A DNA stretch of 64,000 nucleotides from Takakia lepidozioides (GCA_030704615.1 CM060732.1:63409053-63473052); one strand, 5' to 3'; counted from the stretch's first letter, positions 42,801 to 55,652 are shown. The notes: generated from the letters alone by a model not told the origin. Made by a program: numbers and translations.

Positions 42801-44764
42801 CTACGCCCATCCACAGTGTAGCTAAGTGTAAGCAATGAGCTGATGTGGCAGCTAGATTTACCTGTCTGCAGCTATGCTACGTGGCAGGTAACTTTCCATG
42901 TCAACAACTAATTTAAGGGTTGAATGAAGTTAAGTGCTCACTTAACTTAACAGCTGTGAAAGGCTCACTCTTGGGGAGTTGGAACACTTGCTTCCCCTTA
43001 GTGATAAATCCAACCGGTCAAATTTCCTAGCTAAATTTCCTAAAATTTCAATTGTCACTCGGAAATTCCTCGGACCCAGCATGTAACTGGCTGCCAATTC
43101 TCCCCGTTCGTTGGGGTTACTCTATAAACTAGATAGGTATCCCGTTAATACTACTGACATGTATATGTTTTCCATGTCTTCCATATTGGGTAGGGTAATA
43201 TTTGGGGGTATTAGCCGTGGGCGAGTCCAGTTATGTACAGATCCACTTACTTGGATACACCCCCAGGGGTTATCAGGTTAGAACATAGACATAGACCGCA
43301 AAACAGTGAACGCAACGATATGCAATGCAATGATAAACTGCAATGTTTGAGAGTATTTAGAGTACTATCAATATCACAAAAGTTATTGCTGCAAACATCA
43401 AATGGCTCCAATTATGTCATCCACCAACCACCTTAATTAACTAGGAGCAACTTCATGTATTGTCTACTACCAGCTTTCGGATGTGGTCTTAAATATCAAT
43501 GGGATGAAACGTCCCTTTAGTGTGTAGGTTGGTTGTTGCCATACTCCCATTTTAGCTTTGATGTGGTCCTGCAGCTCCCTCCAAGGCCCTACAACAAGCT
43601 CCCATGCTGCTTTCAGCCTTCCATGTGGGTCCTGAGAAAGGAGACACCGGTTTGCTACTCGTGAGTGACAAAGACCCATGTTGCTTTCATCCTCCCATGC
43701 TGGTCTTGTGAAAGGAGTGGCGGGTTTGCAACTCTTGAGCGAAAGTGACACCGCCGGCACTAATGTAAAAGTCCCCAAAGGTCATGATAATCTTACATCC
43801 TAAATACAAGTTTGGAATTCACACACTCACGCCGCCCATGCCGCGCACATGAGTCCGTTTTCTTTGTTTTCCCTCTTTCGGGGAAAGGGGAAAACACAAA
43901 AGACCCCCTAATCACCGTTTTCGGATTAGAAACAGCAGAGGGCAAAAATTAAAACCCTCAGACTCAAAAGACCCATAACACACAAGAGGCCGGTAGGTTT
44001 GTCTATCAAGAGTACATTGTCTTCTTTTCTTCTTTAATTTTTCCTTAACAGCCTTGACACACTGAGGCGATGGAAATTGGAATGACTCGTCAAAGTATAT
44101 AATAGTAAAAACAAAAAAATAAAAAGTAACGGAGCCTATTTACGCATGAACACCTAATGTCGTGGAGTACAACCTATTATCATACCGTGGATTTGTGCAT
44201 TGAAGGCAGGCATGGGAACCCCAATAAATGCCAAGTAGTTATTAGCAAGGAGCGACAAAGATTGACTGGGTAGCCTTCGCTTGTTGCTTCTTGGTCGATG
44301 AGTCATGACCCCGACCAACGCTTTGCATTCACGCTTGACGTGCCGCCGACATGTTTCACGAGAGCAAGCAAGGGGTCCTGCCTGCCAAACCGCTCCCATC
44401 TCAGACCTAAGAAAGTTACTGACAGGAGGCGTCATCTCTTTCGTGCGTTGCGCTGGAGGCTGTCATACGTGGAGGGGGACCTCTAATCATCAGTCTTGTC
44501 ATGTTTGAATACCTAGCCTTTCATTTTAGATTCCTAAAAGGTCTGCATGGCGCAAGAGTGAGCCTGGCTCGTATGGGTGATGTGGTTATGTAAGTATAGG
44601 GGAAGGGCAGCTGTGATAAGGCCTTTCCACCGTTCCAGAACGAGTTCACTACGTTCGAAAACAGGTGAAAGGGCCTCATCAGCTGCTCTTCACCGGCGTG
44701 ACAGAAAACCAACGGGTGAGTCCCTTCATGGGCCCCGCAAAATCGTCACCTTACCAATTTCGTA
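42800..44764. other. Unassigned repeat-like intergenic sequence
   Basis: Only short open frames occur. The part 43860-43925 contains a short C/G-rich fold-back (TTTTCCC...GGGGAAAA) and CCCCTAATCACCG, which resembles the reverse complement of the SINE 3' body. No gene is supported. Confidence 0.3.
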
Positions 44765-44922
44765 ATGCCCTAGGGGATTAAAAATAATTGGATCTTCCTC
44801 ATTTTAACCCCTTGAGCTGGGGAGCCTTTTGGTAAAAATTTGAAAAACGATGCTTTGAGGTGGAAATGGTGGGGCTGCCATTCATCATACAGGATTAAAT
44901 TATATTTAATCCCCTAGGGCAT
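44765..44922. mobile_element. 158-bp terminal-inverted-repeat element (MITE-like)
   Basis: The ends ATGCCCTAGGGGATTA and TAATCCCCTAGGGCAT are perfect inverted repeats. The similarity extends to about 25 bp on each side with one mismatch. The interior has no coding capacity. I could not find a convincing target-site duplication, so the superfamily is open. Confidence 0.65.
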
Positions 44923-44934
44923 CTCGAGGGGCAG

Positions 44935-45425
44935 ATGCGGTGACGACAATTGATAATCAAAATTGGCTTTCTGTGCATGCATATGTAGTGCAGGACTGGA
45001 AAATGGTTTGTATTTTGCTCACCCTTGAGCTAGTGGTGGAAGGGGGAAATGCAGATAATTTGAAGTATGTGATCGGTGCTTTGTTGAACTATGGTGGCCT
45101 AACAGAAGGAGCAGGTTCTCCTACGAGGAGCTGGTGGAGTTTCAGTATTCCAAGCCATAAGGGCAGTAGTCACAGTGCAACTCAAAGATCAGCAATCCCC
45201 TCACATGACTGCATTCATTGCATGGCACACCATACCAACTTGGCTCTTCATGGGTACCATATTTGGCCATGGTATCCAAGTTGGAGGCTCTCTTGCACGC
45301 CTTGTATGGGTATTTTCCTAACTCCCCAAAACCTTATTTGGAATTTACTAAACTTGCTGTGAGGTCGTTGAAACAAAGAGTTGCATGTCACCCTATGTTG
45401 CAGTGGGCAAAGTCTATATGATCAA
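44935..45425 (+). pseudogene. hAT-like (ZNF862-type) transposase remnant
   Basis: Frame fragments read HCMAHHTNLAL, then after a frameshift VSKLEALLHALYGYFPNSP, LEFTKLA and CHPMLQWAKSI. This HCMAH-NLA plus YFxxSPKxxLEFxKLA pattern is typical of hAT-derived zinc-finger/transposase proteins in plants. The frame is broken at least once and the N- and C-terminal parts (BED finger, hAT dimerisation domain) are not visible. Confidence 0.6.
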
Positions 45426-45729
45426 TTCCTCCGTATGGTACTTTGAAGATTGGAGTTTCTGTCAACTGTTTTTGTGCTGTCATTCCTGTATTTCAATGGG
45501 TATTTGTGCATGATCAGGTGCTGATACGCCAATAATGCACCAATACTTCAATTTTAGCCTGCACGAGTTAGTAGATGTGGATTTCCATTCGCCACTTTGT
45601 GTTTACAAGCAAATGGATGACCACACAATCCAGCCACCATATTCAGGATCCGTAGCCACGCTTTTCAAGAACAAATACATTATTATAGCCACACGCAGTG
45701 AACCTTTTCCTCCCAAGATGCCAATCGTG

Positions 45730-45935
45730 CCTCATTTAGAAATTAGAATTCATGAAAAAAATCCCTGAAATAGCTTAGACTTCAGTGTCAAAATCTAGGT
45801 GGCTTTGATGCGGTCATGGTTCAATGAACCTAGTCAGATTTAGAGTTCAAGAAAGAATCCCTGGAATAGCTTAGCCTTCAGTGTCAAAATCTTGGTTGCT
45901 TTGATGCAGCACGGTTCAATGAACCTAGTCAGATG
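45730..45935. repeat. 96-bp tandem duplication
   Basis: The unit containing TAGCTTAGxCTTCAGTGTCA and GGTTCAATGAACCTAGTCAG occurs twice with a 96-bp period (units begin near 45761 and 45857) and about 90% identity. The palindrome GGTTCAATGAACC lies in each unit. Confidence 0.8.
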
Positions 45936-48900
45936 AGAGTAACTCTACAGCAAACTGTTGTTGAACAAGGGGCTCCCACACAAGAGGCTATGTACTTGCT
46001 CTTTCCTAGGGTGATTTTGGGTTGTTGTTTTATACTTTTTCCACGGTTTCATGAATCATGCCCATCAACCCTCCAAAGGCTAGGCTTAATGGATAAGCCT
46101 AGTTCTCCCCTTAGGCAAGATGTCTCCACAATGCCTCTATCCCTTGCGGGACGGAGCCAACAAATTGCATGTGTGAGTCACTCCTAACTTGTGGCTTGCT
46201 TTGTAAGCTCTCAAGGTTATTTTTTCCTTACACCTTCAACTTCAAGGGCCTCTACCCCCTTTTCAAAAAAAAAATGCAAGTTGCATATGTTAACCCCTCA
46301 AGGAAGAGAGGTGTTTTTGGGTTTGTGGACAATTCCGGGACCCACCCTCACACGTCAGCGGCTACCTGTCCACCAACGTTCATCCAATTGGATGAACCGT
46401 ACAAACTGCTTCCTACCTACCAGATGCACAAGCCCTCCAAATGGGGAAATTCTATCGTGTAGTTTGGGAGATTATAACATTTGAAGACGGTGCATTTTTT
46501 TTTAAATGGAAGAAACAAAGAAAAAGTTCATGTTTGACCAAGCAAATTATCCATGATCCCAAATTTTCCTGGGAGAAAAAGTGCTATATTCCTGTGAAGT
46601 GCACAATCCCAAACCCTCACACCAAATTTCACCCCAATCTGCCAAAATGAAAGGGGGGGTGCTTTGTATGTGACTGGAATGGGGGTCCAAAAAGAGAATT
46701 TGCAAAGGAAATGGTATAGGCCCCATTGGGACCCCAAATTCTCCTTCATTTGGGAATTCCAACGGTCAGTCCCTCATAGACCAAGAACTACACAAGCCTG
46801 CCCAAGAATTTCCCAAAAATTCCCTAAATTGCATTTGGGATGTGGGATTTTGTGAAATTTCCGGCCTCCTTCACGTGAGGCAATCAGTGGCCGGAATGTC
46901 GCCTCAATCCGGCGAAGTTTTCCGGGCCACGTCGAGGTTCCCCATTATTTGCCAGGGCCAGCTCATTCGAGCCGTCCCCTTGTTCGTCGGCTTTTAGGGG
47001 AGGGCCTCACAAGCCCCCTTACTCCAACCCTTGCATTACCCCTGCCGCAAAATCCCACCCGCGTGGCCGCTGCCACCTGCCACGTTGACGGTCAACTGCA
47101 GTGCCCCCTCCACCCAAAATCCTGCAATTTCCAAACTTCAAGAAATTCCTGACGGCGAAGTTTTTCTCTGTTGGGGGCGCCATAAAGACCTACATGTGCA
47201 GCTCGTTCCGCACTACATTTGGCACCCAATACATTGACAGTTGTGGCCTGATGATAACTTATAAAACATTCCTGCCATCCCAACATCCTATACAGGAGTA
47301 AGATCTGGTGGTGATGTAATACAACCTCTTATCCAAACACTGTCCAGAGATTCCTTCTCAGCTTGTATGTGTCTGCCAAGTTGGTGGAGATGGGTAGTCA
47401 CAATTTCCTTATTAATAGTGATGCATGTGTTTATCAGTCAGTGAGGTGAGCCAGGGTTCACACTTTAATGGGCACTTGAACTTCTTTGAGCTAAAACTTA
47501 AATTGTCATTACATGATCTGAAAAACTAGTTTATGAAAAAAATGCAAAGCAAACTTTTCTGTACACCTAGTTGTCAGGTGATTGTCACAATCAAACGTAG
47601 AGAGTCGAGGACCACAAAAGCTCTGGCACAATCTACTTGGCACATTCTGAGAAGATAGTTTAGTTGTGGTGATGATGGTCCGTAGTCCTTTGCTGGGCAA
47701 AGGACAGACAGACTGGGGCTCAGATATCAAAAAAACAGCAAGGATCCCAGAAAGCAGCCCAACAATTCCATTGAACAAGGCACGTCATGCATGTGGATAC
47801 TTAGTTGAAGGGGGACATTGCAGGCAGGCAGGCCCGTGCCAGGGAGCTGCTGTTGACCAAGCGAGCATCTGCTATTATAAGTTCCACAATTGAGTAGAGG
47901 AGGTGAGGGCAAGACTGGTCATAATGCTGGTGTGCTCAACTTTAAAGGGAACTACTCATCGATTGTCACATCTTGAGCTGGATATGAGATTTTGCGAGGT
48001 TGGCAACAAGATTTTTTACTTTGAGCACAAAGAAGGGATCATCTCAGACCCACCCCACAAGGAGCCATTTCCATGAAGCAGGAATCTACCCACCCACTCT
48101 ATCTACATGTAGATAATTTACTTTCACCCATGTAAGGACAAGAAGGTAGGCTTGCCACGAGTCTTGTTCTGGGAGTCTCCAGCTATCAGAAAATTTGTGC
48201 ATCATACCATCCAACTAGTTTCAGGAAACACTTGAAAGACTGTATGTTAGAATGTTTCGCACTGAAGTGCATGCATCACCATGGACAACCCATCAAGTCT
48301 GGATGGTAATGTGAGGGTGAACGCACCCATAAGTTCCCAGGGAGCACCGCAAATATGTGTGCCCTTAAGAGAAAAATTATGATCAATTGGATACAGCTTG
48401 GTCCTCATAAATGTGATCAATGTGCAGGCGAGTGCACTTGGTGCATCACCTACATGTGCAAGAAAAGCAGCCAACTCCCAATACTGACTGTACCTTGCCT
48501 CTAGGTGAAAATGCCCACAGCGAAACCGGCTGGAGAAAAGTAAATGCTATGCTAGAGTTCCCCATCACTGACATTTTGTGAAGTCTCCACTGTCACAGCC
48601 TGCTCTACAGCTTCTTTCCTGTATGAAAGGCAATGGCAAATTTGTCACACGGAATTCTTCATAATTTGTGCCCAAATAATACCACCATGGGAAAAACAGA
48701 AAACACCTTCGATACCCCCTCTAGTTTGCGAGTTTAGGTTTCATCCCAAGCTCTCCATCTCCAAACAACCGAGTACAGGGGTCAGCCATCTCATGCAATG
48801 ACTGGAAGATCCACAAAGCTGCCTTTATTTACAAAGGTGAGTCACTCTGTTAGAAGCAGCCTTGTGTGAATGCTGTGGCTCCCTTCCTCTTCCCCCTCCC

Positions 48901-48970
48901 AATTTCTGTCCGAATCCACATATTCACAAGGCCAGCACCGCACTGTCTAGTGAGAATATATGTCACAATT
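45936..48970. other. No recognised gene; repeat-like intergenic sequence
   Basis: Short frames only. The minus frame 48247-48474 (GTHICGAPWELMGAFTLTL) looks protein-like but I know no family for it, and I could not join it to other exons. The stretch 46850-47160 is GC-rich and repetitive in CCGGCG-type motifs, which suggests a worn DNA transposon. Confidence 0.3.
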
Positions 48971-48975
48971 TGACC

Positions 48976-51900
48976 TCACAACACAAACTCAAGGGTTCTT
49001 GGAAATACATACGACAACTTCTTGCAGTTTTTACTGAGCTCTTGGCACAAGACTCGCTCCACATCACCTGCTTGGATGTCCCCATTTCGGATCTTGTCTG
49101 TTAACTGTATCATGCCCAAGTGTAGCCCCACCATATTATTTCCATTAACCAACTACTACCTCCTGAACTGCTCAATGCTTAGGCACAAGGACACGGGCTA
49201 TCTTTCTCCACAGCCATCTAAGTCAAGTCACAACTTTGTTGAGGTGTGGGAGACTATGCCACTGCTGAACTGTAACGTAAACGTAGCCCTTAATCGACAC
49301 ATTTCTGCAACAAATAGCCTGGGGTGGTGTACCAACCAAAGTTCACAAGTTTCAGATCCTGCTAGGGGGAATCCCCCTGCAGGGTCAGTATCATACAGTT
49401 CATGTGCCTCATGCTCCCAGGACATAATGGGTATACTTTTTTACTCCTACAGAGTACCTCTGTCTCACTGCTTGTCTTGTTAATCCAGTCAGCTATTACA
49501 TCACCACAAGGAGAGACGTATCTTTAGCATCCCAAGCAAATATCCCAAGCAAATAGAGATCATCTCACATATATGATAGGGATCGGACTATGTAGGACCC
49601 ATAGTGGTATGGAGTTAAGGAAGCTACCTCCTCTTCAGTTGTCTCGAGTAACCTGGCACGATCCCCAAAGGTCATGTCAGCAACAGTATTTCATGGTCGA
49701 CTGCCAATAAAATGAAACAGAGCAACATTGCTCAAGAGGGGCTTTGTCCAGCACTAAAGTGAACTACAGACTCAATCCAGAGTAAACAGAGCATTACAAA
49801 GCTTTCATTCAACATGAACATATGCCCGAATAAACTTTGGGTCCAAAGCCAGGGCTGGCACAACATTCAGGCAGGCTCTCCTTACATGAGGCTTGCTTTC
49901 CAAAGAGAGCACTAAAGGCTTGAGTACTTGTCTGTAAGAGTATTTCATACCAGGAATCTGTAGCATTGACAAAATTGCTCTATTGGAGCTCCCTTACAGA
50001 CTTGTTTCGAAGGAGGGGGTACACGAGGTGTGGGAGGAATCTCCCGAGTGCTCTCTTGGAAAGGAAGCCTGATGACGTTGCCCTCTTGAAGCTCCTCATG
50101 TGGTTGTCATGAGAGAAGGGATATAATATAGCTGAATTTGCTAATGCCCCACATGTTGCGGTGGAAATTTCCCTTACATTAGAGTGGTAACATAATATGG
50201 TGTCCCACTGTGGAGGGGGAGATGTCTACTTTGCATGGGAGGATCCCCAGGGCACCCTTTGGGTACTATGTCATGTTACCAAGATTGGAGCATTGTGTCA
50301 CATCTGTGGCTTTACCATGTCACCACTCATCTTCAAGCCATAGGTTTTCCCTTGAGAAGAAGGTCCACCAATTTAATAGCAGGAGGCTAACTTTATGCCA
50401 CTGTCACTCCTTGGGCCCTGAATGCAGCCCAGAACAAAATCTGTCTGTCTCTCTCTTCCAGCAGCCCCTCCAACCCAATCTGCTGTTGAAACTGGACACT
50501 TGATTTTATAGCTAAGAGGCTACAGAAAGCACCACATACTAATCACTACTCTCTCTGAGCTGTCCCTAGAAAGGCAAAAGAAACAGATAAGCGATGCAAG
50601 GTATCTTGATAGACTGGCAGTTGTGAGATTACAGATCCAGTCCTCACCCCCTCCCTTTCTTCCCAAAACTAGCTTCCCAAACCATCATGGCCATAGGATT
50701 TCAAAGAGACTTGACTACTCACCTACCACAAAACTCAATGATAGCTTTGGAATGTGTTTCAGCTTCCTGCCTATCTGCAGTACACACAATACCCACCGTC
50801 TGTCACCTTACACCCGTCAAACGAACACAGGACAACACAATACAACACAAGACATGAGACTGGACTTTTTATGAAAGAAGCAACCCAGGACAACTAGAGA
50901 TACATGTTCACCCACACATGTCTGCCTCAAGGCCAGTTTGACATCGGATGAATACCTACCACCCACGGCCTATACCAGGACAAAGGAGGTTCAGACCAGT
51001 GTTGCGCGGATATCTGATTCAGCCTCAAACCCCAAAGGAGCCCAACCCAGATATATATATGTGGATCTGCCGGAGGTCAAAAAATCAACTTTCCGCCTTC
51101 GTTAAGAACCGCCGGATATGAAGATAGGGGATAACCGGATCCGGTTGAGAACCGGCGGTTTTGTTTGTTTTTTTTATTTGATTTGAACCGGAACTAGTGG
51201 TCTTATGAACCCATATATCCGGCATTTAAAACCAGAGGTTATAATCAGGATAATAGCCGGTGAGGCGGGTCATAGTTGTGGGCTGGCCCTGTCTTCATTT
51301 GAACGCGCATATTTATAACCATTTAGGCTGAGATTTGAATGGACACTTGCATTTTCTGCATTATCTACAATAGAAATCTCCTAAGAGCACTCTTCTATGT
51401 TCTACCCTAATAAGTGTAACTATTTTTTTATTAGTATCTTTAATACATTAGATTTTTAAGTTTGGGTTATTTTATTTTATTAAAATAAACTTCGATTTGT
51501 TTGATGACCGTATACTGAACCGCCAGAGGCCATCATGACAGAAACTCCATTTGTCCATAACCGCATAGGGTTAAATTTTGTATTTGTTGCGAACCGGTAG
51601 GATATCAGAAACAGGAAAGCTCCAAAACCCCGGAACCGGAGGATGTGAACACAAAGTTAAAGTTAAACATCCGTAACCGGCTGATATAAAAAGAATAAAA
51701 TAACCGCACAACACGGGTTCAGACCTGCAGAGGAAAACTGGGCAGAAACTGATCCTATTTCCAGGCATGAGTCACCTGAGCAGGGTATTGCATGGCTACA
51801 GATCACCCTTTCAATACAGCAGCTGGTTAAAAGTCTCAAGAGTAGACTTCAGACACAAAAAGGTAGAGGGAGTACGTGATCTGATGTTTGGTAACTCTGG

Positions 51901-52771
51901 TAGGCTTGTTTGAGCCTTCAACCATAGCTCCTTTCCAGGGCTTATCTGCATCATACACCCGCATCAACCCAGTATGGTCTTACCATATTTTCACACAATT
52001 TGAAACGATCACGGTACACAAAAATTCATTACACAGTGCAATAGAGCCCACCCCCAAAAGGGGCCCGTGCCCGCAAGGGGAAGTGGCTCTTGTTTACGCT
52101 AACTTCGGTTGGTGTCATATATATACAGTGCAATTGGAGGTAAAGACTTACAAAATGAGCTTAGGACTAACATCCTTCAAATCAAGTCTAAATGGATACG
52201 ACAGTAAGTCGAATTAATCGTAATAACTTGTGTCTATGGAAGAATGATACCATGATCTCCATAGAGCAACAGATTGTGATTAAAGATGCAGTAGCTTCAT
52301 GTCAATGTCTACACACATGCATGCTTTAATCCAGTGGATCAAGCTCTCAGGGATTGCCTAGCTGCATTGGGAGAAAAGAGAAATAGACATTCCCAATAGA
52401 CAGCTTGTCTGCAAACTGTAAGCACACTATGATCCTTATATAGACAACAATATTAACTGAACTTAAAATGCAATTTTGGGGGACAAGCCAGTGGTCGCAT
52501 GGCAAAGAGAAATTACCCTATTAAGAATGTACTCCTTCATCTTTGTGCATAGCCCATCTAAGAGCTCCACCACCCTCAGCTCACTGACTCTGGCAGGCAT
52601 GCACGCATTGTCTACACACCAGTGAAAACCACTTCAAGTTGGATAAGATGCATCACGACTTCCAATGACTAAACAGTCCTTGGCACTGACTGCCAGGGGG
52701 CACCTGAGGCATGGATCAGGGGGTTTACTGATGATCGACTGAAGGTTGGCATGTACACGTTGAAAATGGTG

Positions 52772-52810
<39 letters not shown>

Positions 52811-53436
52811 AACAATCAAATCACACATGGGCCAATCACAAACACATTGATGCTTGTGTAACGGGATTTCTAGAAGATATCTGGAAAACTCGGATCAATT
52901 GTCTGTTCCAAGGTAAGTCATACTACCGGAGTCAGCCCCTGACAAAGGTAGTTTCTGTCCCTTCGTGTTCCGCTCAAACTGGGCGCAGGGTCAATGGTCA
53001 CAAGGCTACGGCAAACAACGTCTTATGAGTACATTCTCCAACCATCAAGGTAAGTCACATCAGCCCCTAACAAAGGTAGTTTCTGTCCCTTTGTGTTCTG
53101 CTCAAACTGGGCGCGGGGTCAATGGCCACAAGGCTACAGCAAACAATGCCTTACACACACTCTCTAACCAACAAATTAGGCATAAAACTTGCCTGAACTT
53201 GTGTCCAGTCTGCGTGGACCTTAAGGATGACGTAAAGGGACTACCTACCCTCGGCACTAGACAGAAATTTAACCTCAGGCCGGGGAGTCAACCAGATGCA
53301 GAGAGGAAAGGGAGATTGTCAATGACCAATGTGCGGGGACAACCAGGGTATCCTTATCAGCGAGAGATGTCAGACATCCAACGAAATCAAACAAATTGTG
53401 TATATCAAGGTAAGTCCCAGTACTGGAGTGGGACCC

Positions 53437-53469
<33 letters not shown>

Positions 53470-54666
53470 AACTTGAGAACAACAACCACAGAAAGCTCAG
53501 AGAGCTTATGAGAGCTTAAAGACAGAATAAATTATTACGTCACGCAGAGTGGGAGAGAGACTAAGTGAGGAGGAGGGATGTAAGTCACTATCATACACTT
53601 CGAGCCAAATTATTAGAGGAAAAGAATGGGACAGGGGAGATGCAAGTGACTAGGATATACTTGTAATCAATTAATTTGCCTTCACGTTGACCCCTGGAGT
53701 CAAGCCGATGCCGCATGTCCAAGTGGTTTCTTGGCCTCTCCTGAATTACACCACATTGGGTCAATCGCAAGGACTTGATGCATCAAATTTCTTTTCATTT
53801 TCTCTTTACCTGGAGACACTGCCACGATTCTCACTCCCGTGAACACAAATCCGGTTGCTAAGATTGTGTCTGTAGCATTCGCCTGAACACAGATGTGAAT
53901 AATGTGGCCATTTTTGGACTGACACCCACCAAACCATGGAGAGACAGAGAGCGCTGACACACACAGGAAACCCAAAGAGACTGTGCTCACAATCTTTAAT
54001 ATACATCCAACTTAATTCAGAAAATGGAGCACAGTTGAGCAAAGTAGATATACTCATGAGATGTTGCTTACATTGGCAAGCCCGATTTCCAGCTCCCCCT
54101 GCACATAACCGATCTTCAATCCTTCACTGATGTTTGGCAAATGAAAATCTCTATTAAGAATAGCTCTGCCAATCCTTTTGTGTCCAAAGAGTGTTCTCCG
54201 TGTTTAGGGCAATCTCAAAATACCCCGTACACCAGCAATCGGCTTCACAGCACCTTCCGAATAAAAGCGACTACACTTACGAGTCTTCTTCGAAATATCA
54301 CATCTTAGTCACCTGTCACTGATGGAGCAGCTCTAAAAACCGAACCTGCAGCTACTCCACTTACCACAAACCACAAAACCAAGTGTACTTACGCCTCTAT
54401 CAGAACTAACTGACGGGTGCACGCACCCACAGGGATACGCCTGCACAATTTGTCCACAGATCGTGTTGTCCAACGGTGACTGTTATCCCCAAATTTGCTA
54501 CAATGTGTGGGTATATGCATGTTTGAGAGAGAGGGACAAAGAGACGCACAGCAACGGCCTGGCAGGCAGAGCATTTGTTGAAAGCAACGCAAACTGCCGG
54601 GGGCGTCCACAGCTGCAGAAGAAGCAGCAGCACACACCATGCCAGCCTCCCGCATCTACCCTCCAT
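48976..54666 (-). CDS. Canopy/saposin-like ER protein (DUF3456 family)
   Basis: Canopy proteins are small ER-lumenal saposin-like proteins with six conserved cysteines. Exons I can place (minus): 54666-54550, 54098-54072 (27 bp), 53740-53661, 52589-52517, 50774 or 50766-50723, 49652-49628 (25 bp), 49104-48976. The product starts with a signal peptide (MEGRCGRLAWCVLLLLLQLW), then KCSACQAVA, GELEIGLAN, ERPRNHLDMRHRL, VSELRVVELLDGLC, EAETHSKAIIEFCGR, LLETTEEE, LTDKIRNGD and VERVLCQELSKNC. All six Cys positions are present. The exon expected between 52517 and 50774 (about 15-25 residues with a Trp) could not be fixed; candidates lie near 51.95 and 52.35 kb. The end may be TGA at 48976-48978, or a strong GTATGT donor near 49013 may lead to a further exon. 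A hAT MITE lies in the intron at 51 kb. Confidence 0.85.
50997..51716. mobile_element. Non-autonomous hAT element (720 bp) with 8-bp target-site duplication
   Basis: The termini CAGTGTTGCGCGG and CCGCACAACACGG are inverted repeats with two mismatches. They are flanked by the identical 8-bp direct repeat GTTCAGAC (50989-50996 and 51717-51724). TIRs beginning CAG and 8-bp duplications are the hAT hallmark. The interior is full of CCGGTT/AACCGG motifs and has no transposase frame. It lies in an intron of the canopy gene. Confidence 0.88.
52774..52806. repeat. (CT)16 microsatellite
   Basis: A perfect CT tract lies in the intron between canopy exons 3 and 4, immediately before a LINE fragment. 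Confidence 0.95.
52855..53437 (+). mobile_element. LINE 3' fragments (two or three nested copies)
   Basis: The same 3' tail as in the dioxygenase introns occurs here on the plus strand, first at 52860-53035 and again at 53046-53150 (CAAACTGGGCGCGGGGTCAATGG). A piece of the upstream coding part follows at 53190-53320. The order shows nested or tandem insertion. All are in a canopy-gene intron, antisense to the gene. Confidence 0.7.
53438..53465. repeat. (GA)14 microsatellite
   Basis: A perfect tract lies at the end of the LINE-derived segment. Confidence 0.9.
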
Positions 54667-55128
54667 GACGTGCCTCTCGTGCCTCCCCGTCAGGTGCCCC
54701 GTGACTGCTCTCGAGCCCAAATCTCTGTCTGTGTGTCTCTCTCTCTCCCTCTCTGCTGTAGCTTCTCTTGTTGTTGGATTAGGGTTCAGACTACAGACTT
54801 GGAACAAGCAAAGAAACAGTGTTTATGCGAGCGCGTGGATGAATGTAACAGAGAACCTTGTTTGAGGCCCACAAACGGACACTGTTCCCCATCGATAAAT
54901 CCCGTGTGAAAAACATAAACAGATGAAAAACAATCAGGGATTCAAACAATGCAAGAATTTTCTTATGATATTTGAGGCCCTGAGAGTCTGGCGTGACTTG
55001 GAGATCAGACTTGAGTCTGAGGCAAGGAGTATACATTTGGTTTCATATTGAAGAAGAGAGATTATCTCGTGATACAAGAAAGACAGAGACAGAATCTTTG
55101 TGGTTACGCATGCTGAAGTCTCTGGTAG

Positions 55129-55178
<50 letters not shown>

Positions 55179-55640
55179 CACACTGCTACAACCACCCCAG
55201 TCGCATGTTCACTTGTTCAGAATGCTTTTACAATCGAGAGCTATATTCAACCCATTGAGATATATATCTAGAGCCCGGGACATGAGGGAGATAACGCTCC
55301 ATTGTATACATTTGACATCGGACTGTAGGATTGCTACCCATAATTGGCACCAGCTAGGTGAGGCTCAACTGATCTACATCTGTTATGAATTCAGTAATCT
55401 ATGATCATTCCAGGTTCACTATCAGTCCAACTACTTGGTTTAGCCTACTGGCAGAGAAAGAGAGTTACCAGAGGTTACCAGAGCCGAGCTATCAGATAGG
55501 ATCTGGCTAAGGTCCATTATCGCAATCTTCGGATTTGTAAGGATCGGGTCTCCATATGACATCATGAATCAGAGAACCCATACAAGCATAAACTCCAAAG
55601 CTCAAAGGAGTTGGAGGCACGTGATCTAAGCTTATCGTAG
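54667..55640. promoter_or_regulatory. Canopy 5' flank and b561 3' flank
   Basis: The stretch contains the probable canopy promoter and 5' UTR (a short CT tract near 54740) and the 3' flank of the b561 gene. A (GA)n microsatellite lies at 55133-55175. No other gene is visible. Confidence 0.4.
55133..55175. repeat. (GA)21 microsatellite
   Basis: The longest AG/GA tract in the window, essentially perfect. Confidence 0.95.
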
Positions 55641-55652
55641 CAACTTCTAATT

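Noticed and set aside
43855-43930. Possible half SINE on the minus strand
   Set aside because: Only a short stretch resembles the SINE 3' body and there are no A/B boxes; too weak to list as an element.
54406-54807. 133-codon minus frame as a complete gene
   Set aside because: It begins before the signal peptide and reads past a splice donor; it is exon 1 of the canopy-like gene with flanking UTR and intron.
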